Shown here: piece after piece, positions 1 through 8,879 of the stretch
Layout: each line of letters starts with the position of its first letter
Position numbering within the stretch: the stretch's first letter is position 1
Origin: Deinococcus actinosclerus
Lineage (GTDB): Bacteria > Deinococcota > Deinococci > Deinococcales > Deinococcaceae
Length of the DNA stretch: 64,000 bases
Assembly: GCF_001507665.1 (NCBI RefSeq)
Contig: NZ_CP013910.1
Location: 1,363,501 to 1,427,500 of the forward strand
Reading direction: 5' to 3'
Translations under genes and position numbers: made by a program
Notes under the pieces: generated by a model
Databases searched by the model: none
What the model was told of the DNA's origin: nothing
Seen by the model: only the letters and a program-made list of their open reading frames with translations

Positions 1-540
1 GCCGGTGTCGCCGACGCACACGGCGACGCCCGTGCCGGTGTAGCCGGCGGCGCGGAGGTTCTGGACGCGCAGGGCGTTGTCGCCCCAGGTGAACTCGCCG
101 CTGGGGGCGTACAGGGCCTGCGCGCTGAGGTTCTGGCTGCCCAGGCTGGCCTTGGCGGCGCTGTCCTTGACGCCGCTCTTGAAGCCCATGGCGTGACGCA
201 CGTAGTCGGGTTCGATGTATTCGACGCTGGGGTTGGCCTTCAGTTTGGCCAGTGCGGCGGCGTCGAGTTTCACGGCGGCGGCGCTGATGTCCACCCACTG
301 GCTGGTCATGATCCCGCCCGCTGCGGCGATGGCCTGGGCCTGCACGGCGGCCTGGTCGGTCAGGCTCTGGCTGCTGAGGTTGCCCTGTTTGAAGCCCACC
401 AGGTACGCGCCGGGAATGGCGTCGGCGGCGGTGGGGGCGCTGGCCTCGGGGGCCGTGGCGACCGGGGTGGCCGTCTGCTGGCTGCAGGCGGCGAGGCTCA
501 GGGCGAGGGTGGCGGCCAGGATGGAACGGGTGTGCTTCAT
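1..540 (-). CDS. Subtilisin-like (S8) serine protease lipoprotein, 5' part only
   Basis: The 180 codons run off the left edge, so the catalytic domain is almost entirely missing. The start is the ATG at 540, preceded by a GGAG ribosome site. Residues 1-19 form a lipoprotein signal ending in a lipobox (LAAC, Cys19). A propeptide-inhibitor (I9-like) region follows, with AYLVGFKQG near residues 45-55 and VEYIEPDYV near 115. The visible end, VCVGDTG, matches the D-[ST]-G motif around the catalytic Asp (about residue 178). This is inferred to be an exported, lipid-anchored protease. The His and Ser of the triad lie outside the window, so activity cannot be judged. Confidence 0.8.
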   Translation of the reverse strand, partial: MKHTRSILAATLALSLAACSQQTATPVATAPEASAPTAADAIPGAYLVGFKQGNLSSQSLTDQAAVQAQAIAAAGGIMTSQWVDISAAAVKLDAAALAKLKANPSVEYIEPDYVRHAMGFKSGVKDSAAKASLGSQNLSAQALYAPSGEFTWGDNALRVQNLRAAGYTGTGVAVCVGDTG

Positions 541-1028
541 GGGATCTCCAGTGTGCGGCGGAAGACGGGCTTCCGGCTCGCAGCCGAACGCGGGTGGGAA
601 CGGCGGTCTGGCGCGGCCGGGGGCTGCGTCAGGGCGGGCAGTGAGCGTCGCTCGGTGTGTTGAAGTTGAGGGGGATGTTAGTGCCCAGTGGGATCACAAT
701 GAACCGCATGTCTAGGTTGCTCTGGAGTGGGTTCAGAATGCCGGACATTTATCGTGTGACAGGGCCTGAATGGTGTCTCGGGCGGCATCCGCCGCTTCAT
801 TTGAGGCACCCCGCCCGGCGGTTCTGAGGTAGAGTTATGTTTCTCATTCTTCAGTCAGTTCGCGATCAAGAATTGTCATGTGGCAATAAAACCAGTCATC
901 GTATTTACAAACGGAAATGACCTGATTGTTCTGAATGGCGCCTGTCTACCCTGTGTCTGGTTGACTGCCAGCAGAAAAGGGCGTCCAGCTTTGGCTGGGC
1001 GCCCCCCATTCGGGTGGTCGGTGCTGGC
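541..1028. other. Intergenic region with an A+T-rich stretch
   Basis: I see no convincing gene in these 488 bases. The part from about 820 to 930 is much richer in A+T than the rest of the window and probably holds promoter elements for the protease on the minus strand. The right end contains the terminator of the proline operon. A short plus-strand reading frame from about 880 crosses that terminator and lacks coding character. Confidence 0.5.
971..1004 (-). terminator. Intrinsic terminator of the proline operon
   Basis: On the minus strand, GGGCGCCCAGC and GCTGGACGCCC pair over 11 positions with one mismatch and a 4-nt loop. TTTTC follows. The hairpin starts about 25 bases after the stop of the P5C dehydrogenase gene. 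Confidence 0.85.
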
Positions 1029-2600
1029 TTACCAGCGTTCGGTGACGGTCTTGAGCTGCATGAAGTTCGCCAGGTAATCCGGGCCCCCCGCCTTGCTGTC
1101 CGTGCCGCTCATGTTGTAGCCGCCGAAGGGCTGCACGCCCACGATCGCGCCCGTGATCTTGCGGTTGAAGTACAGGTTCCCGACCTCGAACTCCGCGCGG
1201 GCCTGCTCCAGCCGCTCACGACTGGCGCTGCACACGCCGCCCGTCAGGCCGTACTCGGTGCTGTTCGCGATATCCAGCGCGTCCTGCCAGTCCCGCGCGC
1301 GGATGACCGACACGACCGGCCCGAAGATCTCCTCCTGCGCCAGACGCGACTCGCGCTTCACGTCGCCCACGATGGTCGGCTGCACGTAGTAGCCCTGCTT
1401 CCCGTTCGCCTCGCCGGTCGCGTTGCCGCCCAGCAGCACCTTGCCCTCATCGGGGGCAATCTCCAGGTAGCTCTTGATCTTGTCGAAGCTCATCTGGTTC
1501 ACGACCGCCGTGACGTTCGCGTTCTCCTCGCCCGTCCCGACCTTCAGGGCACCCGCGCGCTTCACGAAGGCATTCACCACGTCGTCGTACACGCTGTCCA
1601 CCACGATCAGGCGGCTCATGGCGCTGCACTTCTGCCCGTTGAACCCGAACGCGCCCTGCACCGCCGCCGTCACTGCCACGTCCAGATCGGCGGTCTCGTC
1701 CACGATCATGCCGTCCTTGCCGCCCAGCTCCATGATCACGCGCTTGATCCACTTCTGGCCGGGCTGCACCTTCGCCGCCACCTCGTTGATGTGCAGGCCC
1801 ACCGCGCGGCTCCCCGTGAACGTGATGAAACGCGTCTTCGCGTGCGTCGTCAGGTACTCGCCGATCTCCTTGCCCACGCCGGGCAGGAACTGCAGCACGC
1901 CGGCGGGCAGCCCGGCCTCCAGCATGATGTCCACCATGAACCCTGCGATCAATCCCGCGTCCTCGGCGGGTTTCACGATCACGCAGTTTCCCACCACGAT
2001 CGGCGCGGCCGCCATGCCGATGAAGATCGCGCACGGGAAGTTCCACGGGCTGATGCTCACGCCCACGCCCAGCGGGATGCTCATCAGGCCGTTCTCCTCA
2101 CCCTCGAACCACGTCGTCTCGCTGCTCCCGAAGCCCGAGTACTTCATGGCGCTGCGCGCGTAGTACTCCAGGAAATCGATCGCCTCCGCCACCTCCACGT
2201 CGGCCTCCGCGTAGTTCTTCCCGACCTCGATGCTCATCAGGGCGCACGCCTCCAGGCGGCGGCGCTTCAGGATCGCGGCCGCTTTCAGCAGCACGCGCGC
2301 GCGGGCGTCCATGTCCCATTTCTTCCAGCTCTCGAACGCCGTCCACGCGCCCTGCAAGGCGCGCTCGGCATCCTCGATGGTGGCCTTGGCGGTCGTGCCC
2401 ACCACTTCATTCGTGTCGCAGGGGTTCAGGCTGGTCAGCTTCTCCGCCGTGTCCACCCGCTCACCATTGATGACCATCGGATAGTGCCTCCCGACCAGTT
2501 CCGCACGCACCTTCTTCAGCGCGTCCTGGTAGGCCTGGACGTTCTCTTCCTTTGTGAAATCGATGAAGCTCTGCGGGCGGTACTCCTGAATTTTGATCAT
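1029..2600 (-). CDS. pruA: L-glutamate gamma-semialdehyde (P5C) dehydrogenase
   Basis: This enzyme oxidises glutamate gamma-semialdehyde to glutamate with NAD+, the second step of proline catabolism. The 523-residue protein is a full-length aldehyde dehydrogenase of the monofunctional P5CDH type found in Thermus and Bacillus. Visible motifs are ISPWNFP (about 183-189), the catalytic Glu in MELGGKDG (Glu291) and the catalytic Cys in NGQKCSA (Cys325). The ATG at 2600 has a GGAG site upstream. It is the last gene of the minus-strand run gntR-proline dehydrogenase-P5CDH, 71 bp after the proline dehydrogenase, and is followed by a clear terminator. It is probably controlled by the GntR-type protein at the head of the operon. 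Confidence 0.96.
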   Translation of the reverse strand: MIKIQEYRPQSFIDFTKEENVQAYQDALKKVRAELVGRHYPMVINGERVDTAEKLTSLNPCDTNEVVGTTAKATIEDAERALQGAWTAFESWKKWDMDARARVLLKAAAILKRRRLEACALMSIEVGKNYAEADVEVAEAIDFLEYYARSAMKYSGFGSSETTWFEGEENGLMSIPLGVGVSISPWNFPCAIFIGMAAAPIVVGNCVIVKPAEDAGLIAGFMVDIMLEAGLPAGVLQFLPGVGKEIGEYLTTHAKTRFITFTGSRAVGLHINEVAAKVQPGQKWIKRVIMELGGKDGMIVDETADLDVAVTAAVQGAFGFNGQKCSAMSRLIVVDSVYDDVVNAFVKRAGALKVGTGEENANVTAVVNQMSFDKIKSYLEIAPDEGKVLLGGNATGEANGKQGYYVQPTIVGDVKRESRLAQEEIFGPVVSVIRARDWQDALDIANSTEYGLTGGVCSASRERLEQARAEFEVGNLYFNRKITGAIVGVQPFGGYNMSGTDSKAGGPDYLANFMQLKTVTERW

Positions 2601-2671
2601 GGGATCTCCTGATTCGTGTGGTCTGCTCTGGACTGGGTTGAAAGGCGGACGGGTGGGGGGGACTGGAAGGT

Positions 2672-3604
2672 TCAGCCCTTGAGCATGCCGCGCAGCACGA
2701 ACATGGCGTTGCGGGGCGTCTCGGCGATGCGGCGGCTGAAGTAGGGGTACCAGTCGCGGCCGTAGGGGATGTACGCGCGGACGCGGTACCCGGCGGCGGC
2801 GAGGTTGCGTTGTAGGTCGCGGCGGATGCCGTACAGCATCTGGAATTCGAAGGCGTCCTTGCTGACGCCGTGCGCCAGGGCGTACATCTGCACGTCGTGG
2901 ATGATCGATTCGTCGTGCGTGGCGACGTTCACGTAGTTCCCGGCGCTCATGTGGGCGTACACGAGGCGGCGGTACGCGGCGTCCACGTCGGCCTTCTGCG
3001 GGTACGCGACCGTTTCGGGTTCCAGGTACGCGCCCTTCACGATGCGGAGGTTGGGGCTCAGGTCGTCCAGGCTGGCGCGGTCCTTCTCGGTGCGGTACAG
3101 GTAGCTCTGGAGGACGGTGCCGACGTGCTGCCCGCCGAATTCACCGTGCAGGGTGCGGAACTGCACGAGGGTCTGGTCCACGCGGGGGTGGTCTTCCATG
3201 TCGAGGCACACGAAGCCGCCGTACTCCTTGGCGCGGCGGATGATGCGCCGGGCGTTCGTGAGGCCCAGGTCCTCCCCATCCACCGTCTTGCCCTGGCCGA
3301 CGCTGGACAGCTTGATGCTGACGTAGGGCGTGATCCCGGCGGCGTGCGCGGCGTCCAGCATGGTAATGACGTTGTCGGCGAACTGCGTGCACTGCGCGGG
3401 GCTCTCGATGAATTCGCCCAGCAGGTCGAGGTTCGCCATGATGCCGTCTTTTTTCAGGTCGTGGACGGCCTGGATGGCGGTCTGGGGGGTTTCGCCGGCG
3501 ACGAAACGCTGGGCCATGCCCCAGCCCCGGGCACGGACGGCGTTCTCGATGGCTTTCTGCCCGGCGACGGTCAGGACGGCTTTGCGGTACATCTGGTCGA
3601 TCAT
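2672..3604 (-). CDS. Proline dehydrogenase (monofunctional, FAD)
   Basis: This flavoenzyme oxidises L-proline to pyrroline-5-carboxylate, the first step of proline catabolism. The 310 residues form the single (beta/alpha)8 domain of Thermus/Bacillus-type enzymes and have no fused P5CDH. The C-terminal active-site signature [15 protein letters not shown] is present, as are ATHDE and LYGIR segments that resemble the flavin and substrate pocket. The ATG at 3604 overlaps the stop codon of the upstream regulator gene (ATGA), so the two are probably translationally coupled. The product is expected to pass P5C on to the dehydrogenase encoded next. Confidence 0.95.
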   Translation of the reverse strand: MIDQMYRKAVLTVAGQKAIENAVRARGWGMAQRFVAGETPQTAIQAVHDLKKDGIMANLDLLGEFIESPAQCTQFADNVITMLDAAHAAGITPYVSIKLSSVGQGKTVDGEDLGLTNARRIIRRAKEYGGFVCLDMEDHPRVDQTLVQFRTLHGEFGGQHVGTVLQSYLYRTEKDRASLDDLSPNLRIVKGAYLEPETVAYPQKADVDAAYRRLVYAHMSAGNYVNVATHDESIIHDVQMYALAHGVSKDAFEFQMLYGIRRDLQRNLAAAGYRVRAYIPYGRDWYPYFSRRIAETPRNAMFVLRGMLKG

Positions 3605-4260
3605 GGGGTGCTCCTGGGTTGAAGGTCGTTCAGGACGAGGGCGGCGAAGGTGCGGACGTGCGTGCGGGCGGCGTCCCGCGCGGCGTCGTGGTCACGGGCG
3701 AGGATCGCGCCCAGCAGGGCGGCGTGCTGGGCGTCGGTCTGCGGGTGGGCGTTGTACGTGCGGGTCTGGTGTTTGATGAGCGCCACGCGCTGTTCGAGGT
3801 CGCGGTTCAGGTCGCTCAGCGCGGCGTTGTGCGCGGCGTGCGTGATGGCGCGGTGGAACGCGAGGTCTAGGCGGGTCTGGGCGCGGTAGTCGCTGCCGGG
3901 CGCGGCGTGCAGGTCGGCCAGGGCGGCGCGCAGGGCGGCCGCGTCGGCGGGGGTGTGGTGCTGCGCGGCGAGGGCGGCGGCCAGTCCGTCGAGTTCCTCG
4001 CGGACGACGTAGGTGTCGCGGGCCTCGGCGGCACTCAGGGTGCGGACGCGCACGCCCTTGTTCGCCTCGGCGATCAGGAGGCCGTCCTGCGTGAGGCGCA
4101 TCAGGGCCTCGCGGATGGGGGTGCGGGACACGCCGAGCTGCGCGCCGAGTTCCACCTCGCCCAGGCGTTCGCCGGGGGCGAGGTCGCCGTCCAGTACGGC
4201 GCGGCGCAGGTGTTCGTACACGCCGTCGCGGACCAGGGTGGGGCGCTCGAAGGAGGTCAT
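3601..4260 (-). CDS. GntR/FadR-type (FCD) transcriptional regulator of the proline operon
   Basis: The N-terminal winged helix is typical of GntR proteins ([16 protein letters not shown], then [14 protein letters not shown]). An all-helical FCD ligand domain follows, about 220 residues in total. I prefer the ATG at 4260 over an in-frame TTG at 4278 because the TTG lies inside the promoter palindrome, and the box TACAAT sits exactly 7 nt before the ATG, which fits a leaderless start. The gene heads the operon and overlaps the proline dehydrogenase start by ATGA. It is inferred to bind its own promoter and to respond to proline or P5C; the ligand is not shown by the sequence. Confidence 0.9.
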   Translation of the reverse strand: MTSFERPTLVRDGVYEHLRRAVLDGDLAPGERLGEVELGAQLGVSRTPIREALMRLTQDGLLIAEANKGVRVRTLSAAEARDTYVVREELDGLAAALAAQHHTPADAAALRAALADLHAAPGSDYRAQTRLDLAFHRAITHAAHNAALSDLNRDLEQRVALIKHQTRTYNAHPQTDAQHAALLGAILARDHDAARDAARTHVRTFAALVLNDLQPRSTP

Positions 4261-4267
4261 TGTGGAT

Positions 4268-4279
4268 ATTGTATACAAT
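4268..4279. promoter_or_regulatory. Palindromic GntR operator over the -10 box
   Basis: The 12-bp perfect palindrome ATTGTATACAAT lies 7 nt upstream of the regulator's ATG. It contains the likely minus-strand -10 box TACAAT. TNGTNNNACNA-type half-sites of this form are typical operators of FadR/FCD-type GntR proteins, so the gene immediately downstream probably represses itself and the proline genes here. Confidence 0.8.
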
Positions 4280-4346
4280 CCTGGCGATCTGACCAGCCCC
4301 CCCGGTCATCTGTTCCCCACACCTGTTCAGGCAGGCGGCGCGCAGG

Positions 4347-4730
4347 TCACGCCGACACGCTGTGCAGGCACGACGGACACACCCAGTCGTCAGGGGACAG
4401 CCGGTCCGACAGCACCCGCCGCCGCTTCAACCGCCACCGGTGCCGCGCGGCTGCGACGCCCGCCGACCACAGGAACCCCAGTCCACCGACGGTCAGAACC
4501 AGCACCCGCCCACGGCTCCCGCCCAGCACGGCCAGCAGCAGTGGCGCCTGCGTCACGAGCAGGAGTGTCAGCCCCACACCCACCAGTGGGACCGGCACCA
4601 GCCAGCGGTCCTCGTCCCAGTCGATCCAGGGCCTTTCCCGCGACGCGCGGTAGACCCGCCAGCGCAGCAGACGGTGACGGCAGCGGGGGCAGTCGGCCCA
4701 GCCTGAATCCGGGTGGGGGAGACGGCTCAT
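4347..4730 (-). CDS. Small membrane protein with two zinc-ribbon knuckles
   Basis: I do not recognise the family. The 127 residues start with a CPRC knuckle (residues 14-17) and end with CPSC (near 118-121). Between them are two hydrophobic helices (about 44-67 and 75-93) and a basic stretch rich in Arg and Lys. Both ends could face the cytoplasm and together form one four-Cys zinc site. It is a stand-alone gene between the gntR promoter and the MgtC-like gene. Coding character is good and the reading frame is uninterrupted, but the role is unknown. Confidence 0.6.
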   Translation of the reverse strand: MSRLPHPDSGWADCPRCRHRLLRWRVYRASRERPWIDWDEDRWLVPVPLVGVGLTLLLVTQAPLLLAVLGGSRGRVLVLTVGGLGFLWSAGVAAARHRWRLKRRRVLSDRLSPDDWVCPSCLHSVSA

Positions 4731-4757
4731 CCCAGCCAGGTACGGGCCCCGGAGCGT

Positions 4758-5225
4758 TCAGGTTTCCCCGTCGCGCCGGCCGCGTTCCAGGGAATGCAGG
4801 GGCCGCAGGACGAACAGGAACAGCAGGGTCGCGCCCAGCGCGAAGATATAGAGGTGCAGGCCGCAGGCCACGCCCACGCCCGAACTGGCCAGCAGGCTCG
4901 CGGCGGTGGTCAGGCCGCGCGTCTCGCCGCCCCTGCGGGTAGAGAAGATGGTGCCTGCCCCCAGGAAACTCACGCCGCTGACCACGGCGGCCAGCACGCC
5001 CACCAGATCGAAACGCACGGCCGGATTTTCACTGCCGAACTGCCGGATGAGCTGCTCGGCGAGGACCACGAACAGCGCCGCGCTGATGCCGACGAGCATG
5101 TGGGTGCGCAGGCCTGCCCCGGCGCGGTGCGCTTCCCGCTCCCAGCCGATCAGTCCGGTCAGCAGGGCGGCCACGCCCAGCCCGATCAGCAGGCGCAGCT
5201 GCGCCAGGGGGTCGATCCAGTCCAT
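4758..5225 (-). CDS. MgtC/SapB-family membrane protein
   Basis: The 155 residues carry the conserved MgtC core: an Arg-containing GWEREAHRAGAGLRTHMLV stretch (about 28-46) and VSFLGAGTIF (near 87-96), with four to five transmembrane helices. Family members act in the inner membrane, some in Mg2+ limitation or in modulation of F-ATPase. It is about the length of the membrane domain alone and lacks the C-terminal ACT-like domain of long MgtC proteins. The ATG at 5225 has the box TAGGGT exactly 6 nt upstream, which suggests a leaderless transcript. Confidence 0.88.
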   Translation of the reverse strand: MDWIDPLAQLRLLIGLGVAALLTGLIGWEREAHRAGAGLRTHMLVGISAALFVVLAEQLIRQFGSENPAVRFDLVGVLAAVVSGVSFLGAGTIFSTRRGGETRGLTTAASLLASSGVGVACGLHLYIFALGATLLFLFVLRPLHSLERGRRDGET

Positions 5226-5231
5226 GCCCTG

Positions 5232-5237
5232 ACCCTA
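5232..5237 (-). promoter_or_regulatory. -10 box of the MgtC-like gene (leaderless type)
   Basis: TAGGGT is followed by 6 nt and then the ATG. Transcription would start at or next to the A of the start codon. Confidence 0.6.
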
Positions 5238-5418
5238 CGGAGGAGCGCCAGGCGCGTACAAACGGCGTTTCTTCACGTGGCTTCTGCGGGGGCGGCGCAC
5301 CTGTCTGGTGGGGCCTCCGCCAGCTGGCCTACAATGTGGCGCGAGGCACGTTTGGCGCCAGAAGTGACCTCTACACTGCCCGCATAGTTTCCCGAGTTCG
5401 CACAACGACTTGACGAGG

Positions 5419-5450
5419 GTGGGCGCACAGGGTCTTCACCGTGCGCCCAC
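5419..5450 (+). promoter_or_regulatory. Hairpin in the cold-shock gene leader
   Basis: GTGGGCGCAC and GTGCGCCCAC form a perfect 10-bp inverted repeat around a 12-nt loop, ending 29 nt before the cold-shock start codon. No T-run follows, so it is not an ordinary terminator. A structured leader that changes with temperature, or protein binding, are both possible. A possible -10 box, TACACT, lies upstream at 5372-5377. Confidence 0.6.
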
Positions 5451-5479
5451 GCCTACATCTGGAAACTAAGGAGTGCATT

Positions 5480-5746
5480 ATGGCAGTAGGTAAAGTGAAA
5501 TGGTTCAACGCGGAAAAAGGCTACGGCTTCATTCAGACCGAAGGTAGCCCCGACGTGTTCGCGCACTTCAGCGCGATCCAGGCCAGCGGCTTCAAGAAGC
5601 TGAACGAAGGCGACGAAGTCGAATTCGAAATTGAAGAAGGCCAGCGCGGCAAGGGCCCCCAGGCCAAGAACATCGTCGTGACGAAGGCCGCTCCGGTCAG
5701 CGATTACGGCGGCGGCGCCGGCGCCCGTCGCAACGACCGCTGGTAA
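5480..5746 (+). CDS. Cold-shock domain RNA-binding protein
   Basis: The 88 residues are one cold-shock OB-fold domain with both RNA-binding motifs: KGYGFIQ (residues 13-19; normal RNP1) and VFAHFSAI (RNP2). A short Gly/Arg-rich tail follows (GGGAGARR). CspA-like proteins bind single-stranded RNA and DNA and melt RNA structure. I chose the ATG at 5480 because TAAGGAG lies just before it and the protein then begins [10 protein letters not shown] as in the family; a longer frame from 5441 lacks support. The gene has a long structured leader and its own intrinsic terminator. Confidence 0.96.
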   Translation: MAVGKVKWFNAEKGYGFIQTEGSPDVFAHFSAIQASGFKKLNEGDEVEFEIEEGQRGKGPQAKNIVVTKAAPVSDYGGGAGARRNDRW

Positions 5747-5765
5747 GCACTCCCCTCCAGTAGGC

Positions 5766-5795
5766 AGGCACTCCGGAAGCGGGGTGCCTCTTTTC
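5766..5795 (+). terminator. Intrinsic terminator of the cold-shock gene
   Basis: AGGCACTCC and GGGGTGCCT pair over nine positions, including one G-T pair, around a 6-nt loop. CTTTTC follows. Confidence 0.85.
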
Positions 5796-5863
5796 ATGCC
5801 CCCATTCACGCACCCGGCAGAAGGGACGGGCACCCGCAGGCTCCGTCCCCGCAGCGGCCCGCC

Positions 5864-6391
<528 letters not shown>

Positions 6392-6438
6392 AGACCCGCA
6401 GGCTAACACGCCCGCGCCCCACTTCACCAACCCCGCGC

Positions 6439-6444
6439 TATGCT
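6439..6444 (+). promoter_or_regulatory. -10 box of trpC (leaderless type)
   Basis: TATGCT is followed by 7 nt and then the ATG at 6452. This position argues against the in-frame ATG at 6440, which lies inside the box. Confidence 0.65.
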
Positions 6445-6451
6445 CACGCGG

Positions 6452-7255
6452 ATGTCAGCCCGTGACGACACCGCTCCCGTGACGCTCCACCTTGACCGTG
6501 TGCCCGGCGTGCTGGGCCGCATCGTGCACGAACGCGCCGCCGACTACGCGGGCGCCGACCCGGCCCTGGGCCCGGCCCGCGCGCGCCCCCACCGCTTCGA
6601 GACGGCCCTGAGCCAGCCGGGCCTGTCCCTGATCGCGGAGGTCAAGCGCGCCAGCCCCAGCCAGGGCGCCATCGCGCCGCTGGAGCCGCTGGAGGCCGCG
6701 CGGGCCTACGAGGCGGGCGGCGCGCGCGCGATCAGCGTCCTGACCGAACCGCGCCACTTCGACGGGACCGCGCAGGCCCTGCGGGACGTGGTGGGCGGCG
6801 TCGCGGTGCCCGCGCTGCGCAAGGATTTCGTGGTGCATCCCGCCATGCTGCGCGAGGCGGCCGAGTGGGGCGCGTCGGCGGCGCTGCTGATGGTCAGCGT
6901 GCTCCACGAGGCCACCGCCGAGTACCTGCACATGGCGCACCACCTGGGCCTGGACGCCCTGGTGGAGGTGCACGACGAGCGTGAACTGGACATCGCCCTC
7001 GCGGCGGGCGCGCCGATCATCGGGGTGAACAACCGCGACCTGACCACCCTGCACATCGACCTGGAGGTCAGCCCGCGCCTGATCCGCCGCGCCCGCGACG
7101 CGGGGTTCACGGGCGTGCTCGTCGCCGAGAGCGGCTACCGCACCCCGCAGGACCTTGCCAGCGTGCGGGATCTGGCGGACGCCGTGCTGGTGGGTAGCAG
7201 CCTGGCGGGCAGCGGGGACCTGACCCGCGCGGCCCGTGACCTGATGCAGGTGTGA
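6452..7255 (+). CDS. trpC: Indole-3-glycerol phosphate synthase
   Basis: This enzyme converts CdRP to indole-3-glycerol phosphate in tryptophan synthesis. The 267-residue (beta/alpha)8 barrel has the catalytic Lys motif EVKRASPSQG, the LRKDFVV strand carrying the general-acid Lys, and IIGVNNRDLTTL with the conserved Asn. The start at 6452 is set by the leaderless -10 box. The stop overlaps the GTG of the next gene (GTGA), which suggests that the two form an operon. No other trp gene lies nearby, so the pathway is dispersed in this genome. Confidence 0.96.
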   Translation: MSARDDTAPVTLHLDRVPGVLGRIVHERAADYAGADPALGPARARPHRFETALSQPGLSLIAEVKRASPSQGAIAPLEPLEAARAYEAGGARAISVLTEPRHFDGTAQALRDVVGGVAVPALRKDFVVHPAMLREAAEWGASAALLMVSVLHEATAEYLHMAHHLGLDALVEVHDERELDIALAAGAPIIGVNNRDLTTLHIDLEVSPRLIRRARDAGFTGVLVAESGYRTPQDLASVRDLADAVLVGSSLAGSGDLTRAARDLMQV

Positions 7256-8079
7256 CCCTGCCCCTGCCTGCCCTGACGTTCCTGGGCACCGGCGACAGCA
7301 AGGGCGTGCCGCGCTTCTGGTGCGCCTGCTCCGTGTGCCAGGAGGCCCGCGCGGGCGGCGTGAACCGCCGGGGCCGCACCGCCACGCTGCTGCGCGTACC
7401 CCGGCCCGGCGGCGGTGAGGGCACCGCGCTGCTCGACGCCGGGCCGGACACGCACGCCGCGCTGGCGCGCCTGCCGGGCCCACTCGTGCCGGACGTGGTG
7501 CTCATCACGCACGCGCACAACGACCACATCCTGGGCCTGGGCGACCTGCTCGACTACGTGCGCTACGCGGGCGGCAGGTTGCGGATCTACGCTCCATCCG
7601 AGGTGGTACCCGCCCTGGCCGACCGCTTCTCGTATGCCTTCCGCGCCCAGGCCCCGGTGCAGCCCATGCCCGACGCGGGTGTACCGGTGGGGGACGTGAC
7701 CCTGCGCCTCTTGCGCGTGCCGCACGGCGCGAACGGCCACAGCCACGCGGTCCGCCTGGACGCCCCGGACTGGCGGGCCGCCGTGATCACCGACGCCATC
7801 GACGTCCCCACAGAGACCGCGCAGGCGTGGCTGACGGGGCTGGACCTCCTGGCGCTGGGCACCTCCTTCGAGGACGAGGGTGACGTCCCGCACAGCGGGC
7901 GCAGCGTGTACGACGTCCGCGAGGCGCTGGCGCTCCCGTGGGCGCGCTCGGCGCGGCAGGTGATTCTCACGCACCTGTCGCACGGGGTGGACGTGCGCCG
8001 CACCCACCTCCTGCCGCCGGGCTGGTCGTTCGCGCACGATGGATTGCGGCTGCCCCTCGCGGGCCCCGCGCGAGTGTGA
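7252..8079 (+). CDS. PhnP-like metallo-beta-lactamase-fold hydrolase
   Basis: The 275 residues begin with LTFLGTGDSKGVPRFWC, followed by a CAC-x2-C cluster (residues 24-29). This resembles the extra zinc site of PhnP-type phosphodiesterases. The metal-binding motif THAHNDH lies at 86-92 and more metal ligands follow (GHSH, TDAID). PhnP hydrolyses cyclic ribose phosphates; other close relatives act on other phosphodiesters or coenzyme PQQ pathways, so the substrate is open. The GTG start at 7252 overlaps the trpC stop by 4 nt, implying translational coupling. Confidence 0.88.
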   Translation: MTLPLPALTFLGTGDSKGVPRFWCACSVCQEARAGGVNRRGRTATLLRVPRPGGGEGTALLDAGPDTHAALARLPGPLVPDVVLITHAHNDHILGLGDLLDYVRYAGGRLRIYAPSEVVPALADRFSYAFRAQAPVQPMPDAGVPVGDVTLRLLRVPHGANGHSHAVRLDAPDWRAAVITDAIDVPTETAQAWLTGLDLLALGTSFEDEGDVPHSGRSVYDVREALALPWARSARQVILTHLSHGVDVRRTHLLPPGWSFAHDGLRLPLAGPARV

Positions 8080-8123
8080 ACGCACTCCAACTTTGGCAGG
8101 GCGAAACTCACCCCCGCCGCCCC

Positions 8124-8129
8124 TACACT
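8124..8129 (+). promoter_or_regulatory. -10 box of the DedA/TVP38-like gene
   Basis: TACACT is followed by 8 nt and then the ATG at 8138, consistent with a leaderless or nearly leaderless message. Confidence 0.55.
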
Positions 8130-8137
8130 GTGGCCCG

Positions 8138-8836
8138 ATGACCGCCGCCCGCCAACCCCCCCGTTCCCTGCGCTGGCTGATCCTGGGCGCCGCCCTGGCC
8201 CTGCTGATCGGGGTGGGCCTGCTGCCGGACGTGCGGGCGTTCCTGACCACGGCGTTCGCCGCGCTGACCAGCCGCGACCCGGCTGTCACCCGCGCGTTCG
8301 TGGACGGGCTGGGCTGGGCGGGCCCGCTGGCGCTGATCGCCGGGTTCGTCCTGCAGGCGGTCCTGCCGGTGCTGCCCGCGCTCGTGCTGACCGCTGTGAC
8401 CGCCCGCGCCTACGGTCCCTACGAGGGATTCCTCATCGTGTACCTGGGCACCCTGCTGGGCGCCGCCGCCGGGTACTGGCTGGGCCGCGCGCTTGGCAAC
8501 GCGCTGATCCGCACGCTGGTCGGCGAACGCACCCGCCTGAAGGTCCACGAGTTCACCGAGCGGCACGGCACGCAGGGCGTCCTGATGATCCGCCTCATGC
8601 CGATCCTGTCCGCCGACGTGATGAACCTCGTGGCGGGCGCGGCGCGCATGGAGTTCCGGCCGTTCATGCTCGCCACTGCCGCCGGGGCGCTGCCGGTCAC
8701 GGCGCTCGTGGTGTGGCTCTCCGAGAGCGGCGAGCGGCTGCTGTGGGGCATGGTGATCCTCTCCGCAGTCGTGGCGGGCGTCGCGGCTGGACGCGCCCTG
8801 ATCCGGCGCAGGCGCGCGGCGCGCGGACTCGGGTAA
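8138..8836 (+). CDS. TVP38/TMEM64 (DedA-superfamily) membrane protein
   Basis: The 232 residues contain the SNARE-associated/VTT core: an LQAVLPVLPALVLTA loop near 80, GTLLGAAAGYWLGRALG near 110 and a re-entrant RLMPILSADVMN segment near 150, within about six membrane helices. DedA-superfamily proteins act in phospholipid or undecaprenyl-phosphate translocation; the substrate here is unknown. The ATG at 8138 is favoured by the -10 box placed 8 nt before it. The gene is monocistronic or reads on into purM 43 nt downstream. Confidence 0.85.
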   Translation: MTAARQPPRSLRWLILGAALALLIGVGLLPDVRAFLTTAFAALTSRDPAVTRAFVDGLGWAGPLALIAGFVLQAVLPVLPALVLTAVTARAYGPYEGFLIVYLGTLLGAAAGYWLGRALGNALIRTLVGERTRLKVHEFTERHGTQGVLMIRLMPILSADVMNLVAGAARMEFRPFMLATAAGALPVTALVVWLSESGERLLWGMVILSAVVAGVAAGRALIRRRRAARGLG

Positions 8837-8879
8837 ACTGAACGCCCGAAGTCCACCGCACGGTGGATGCAGGAGGCTC

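Noticed and set aside
880..1077. A 65-codon plus-strand frame near the proline operon
   Set aside because: It crosses the terminator and the 3' end of the P5C dehydrogenase gene and has no start signal.
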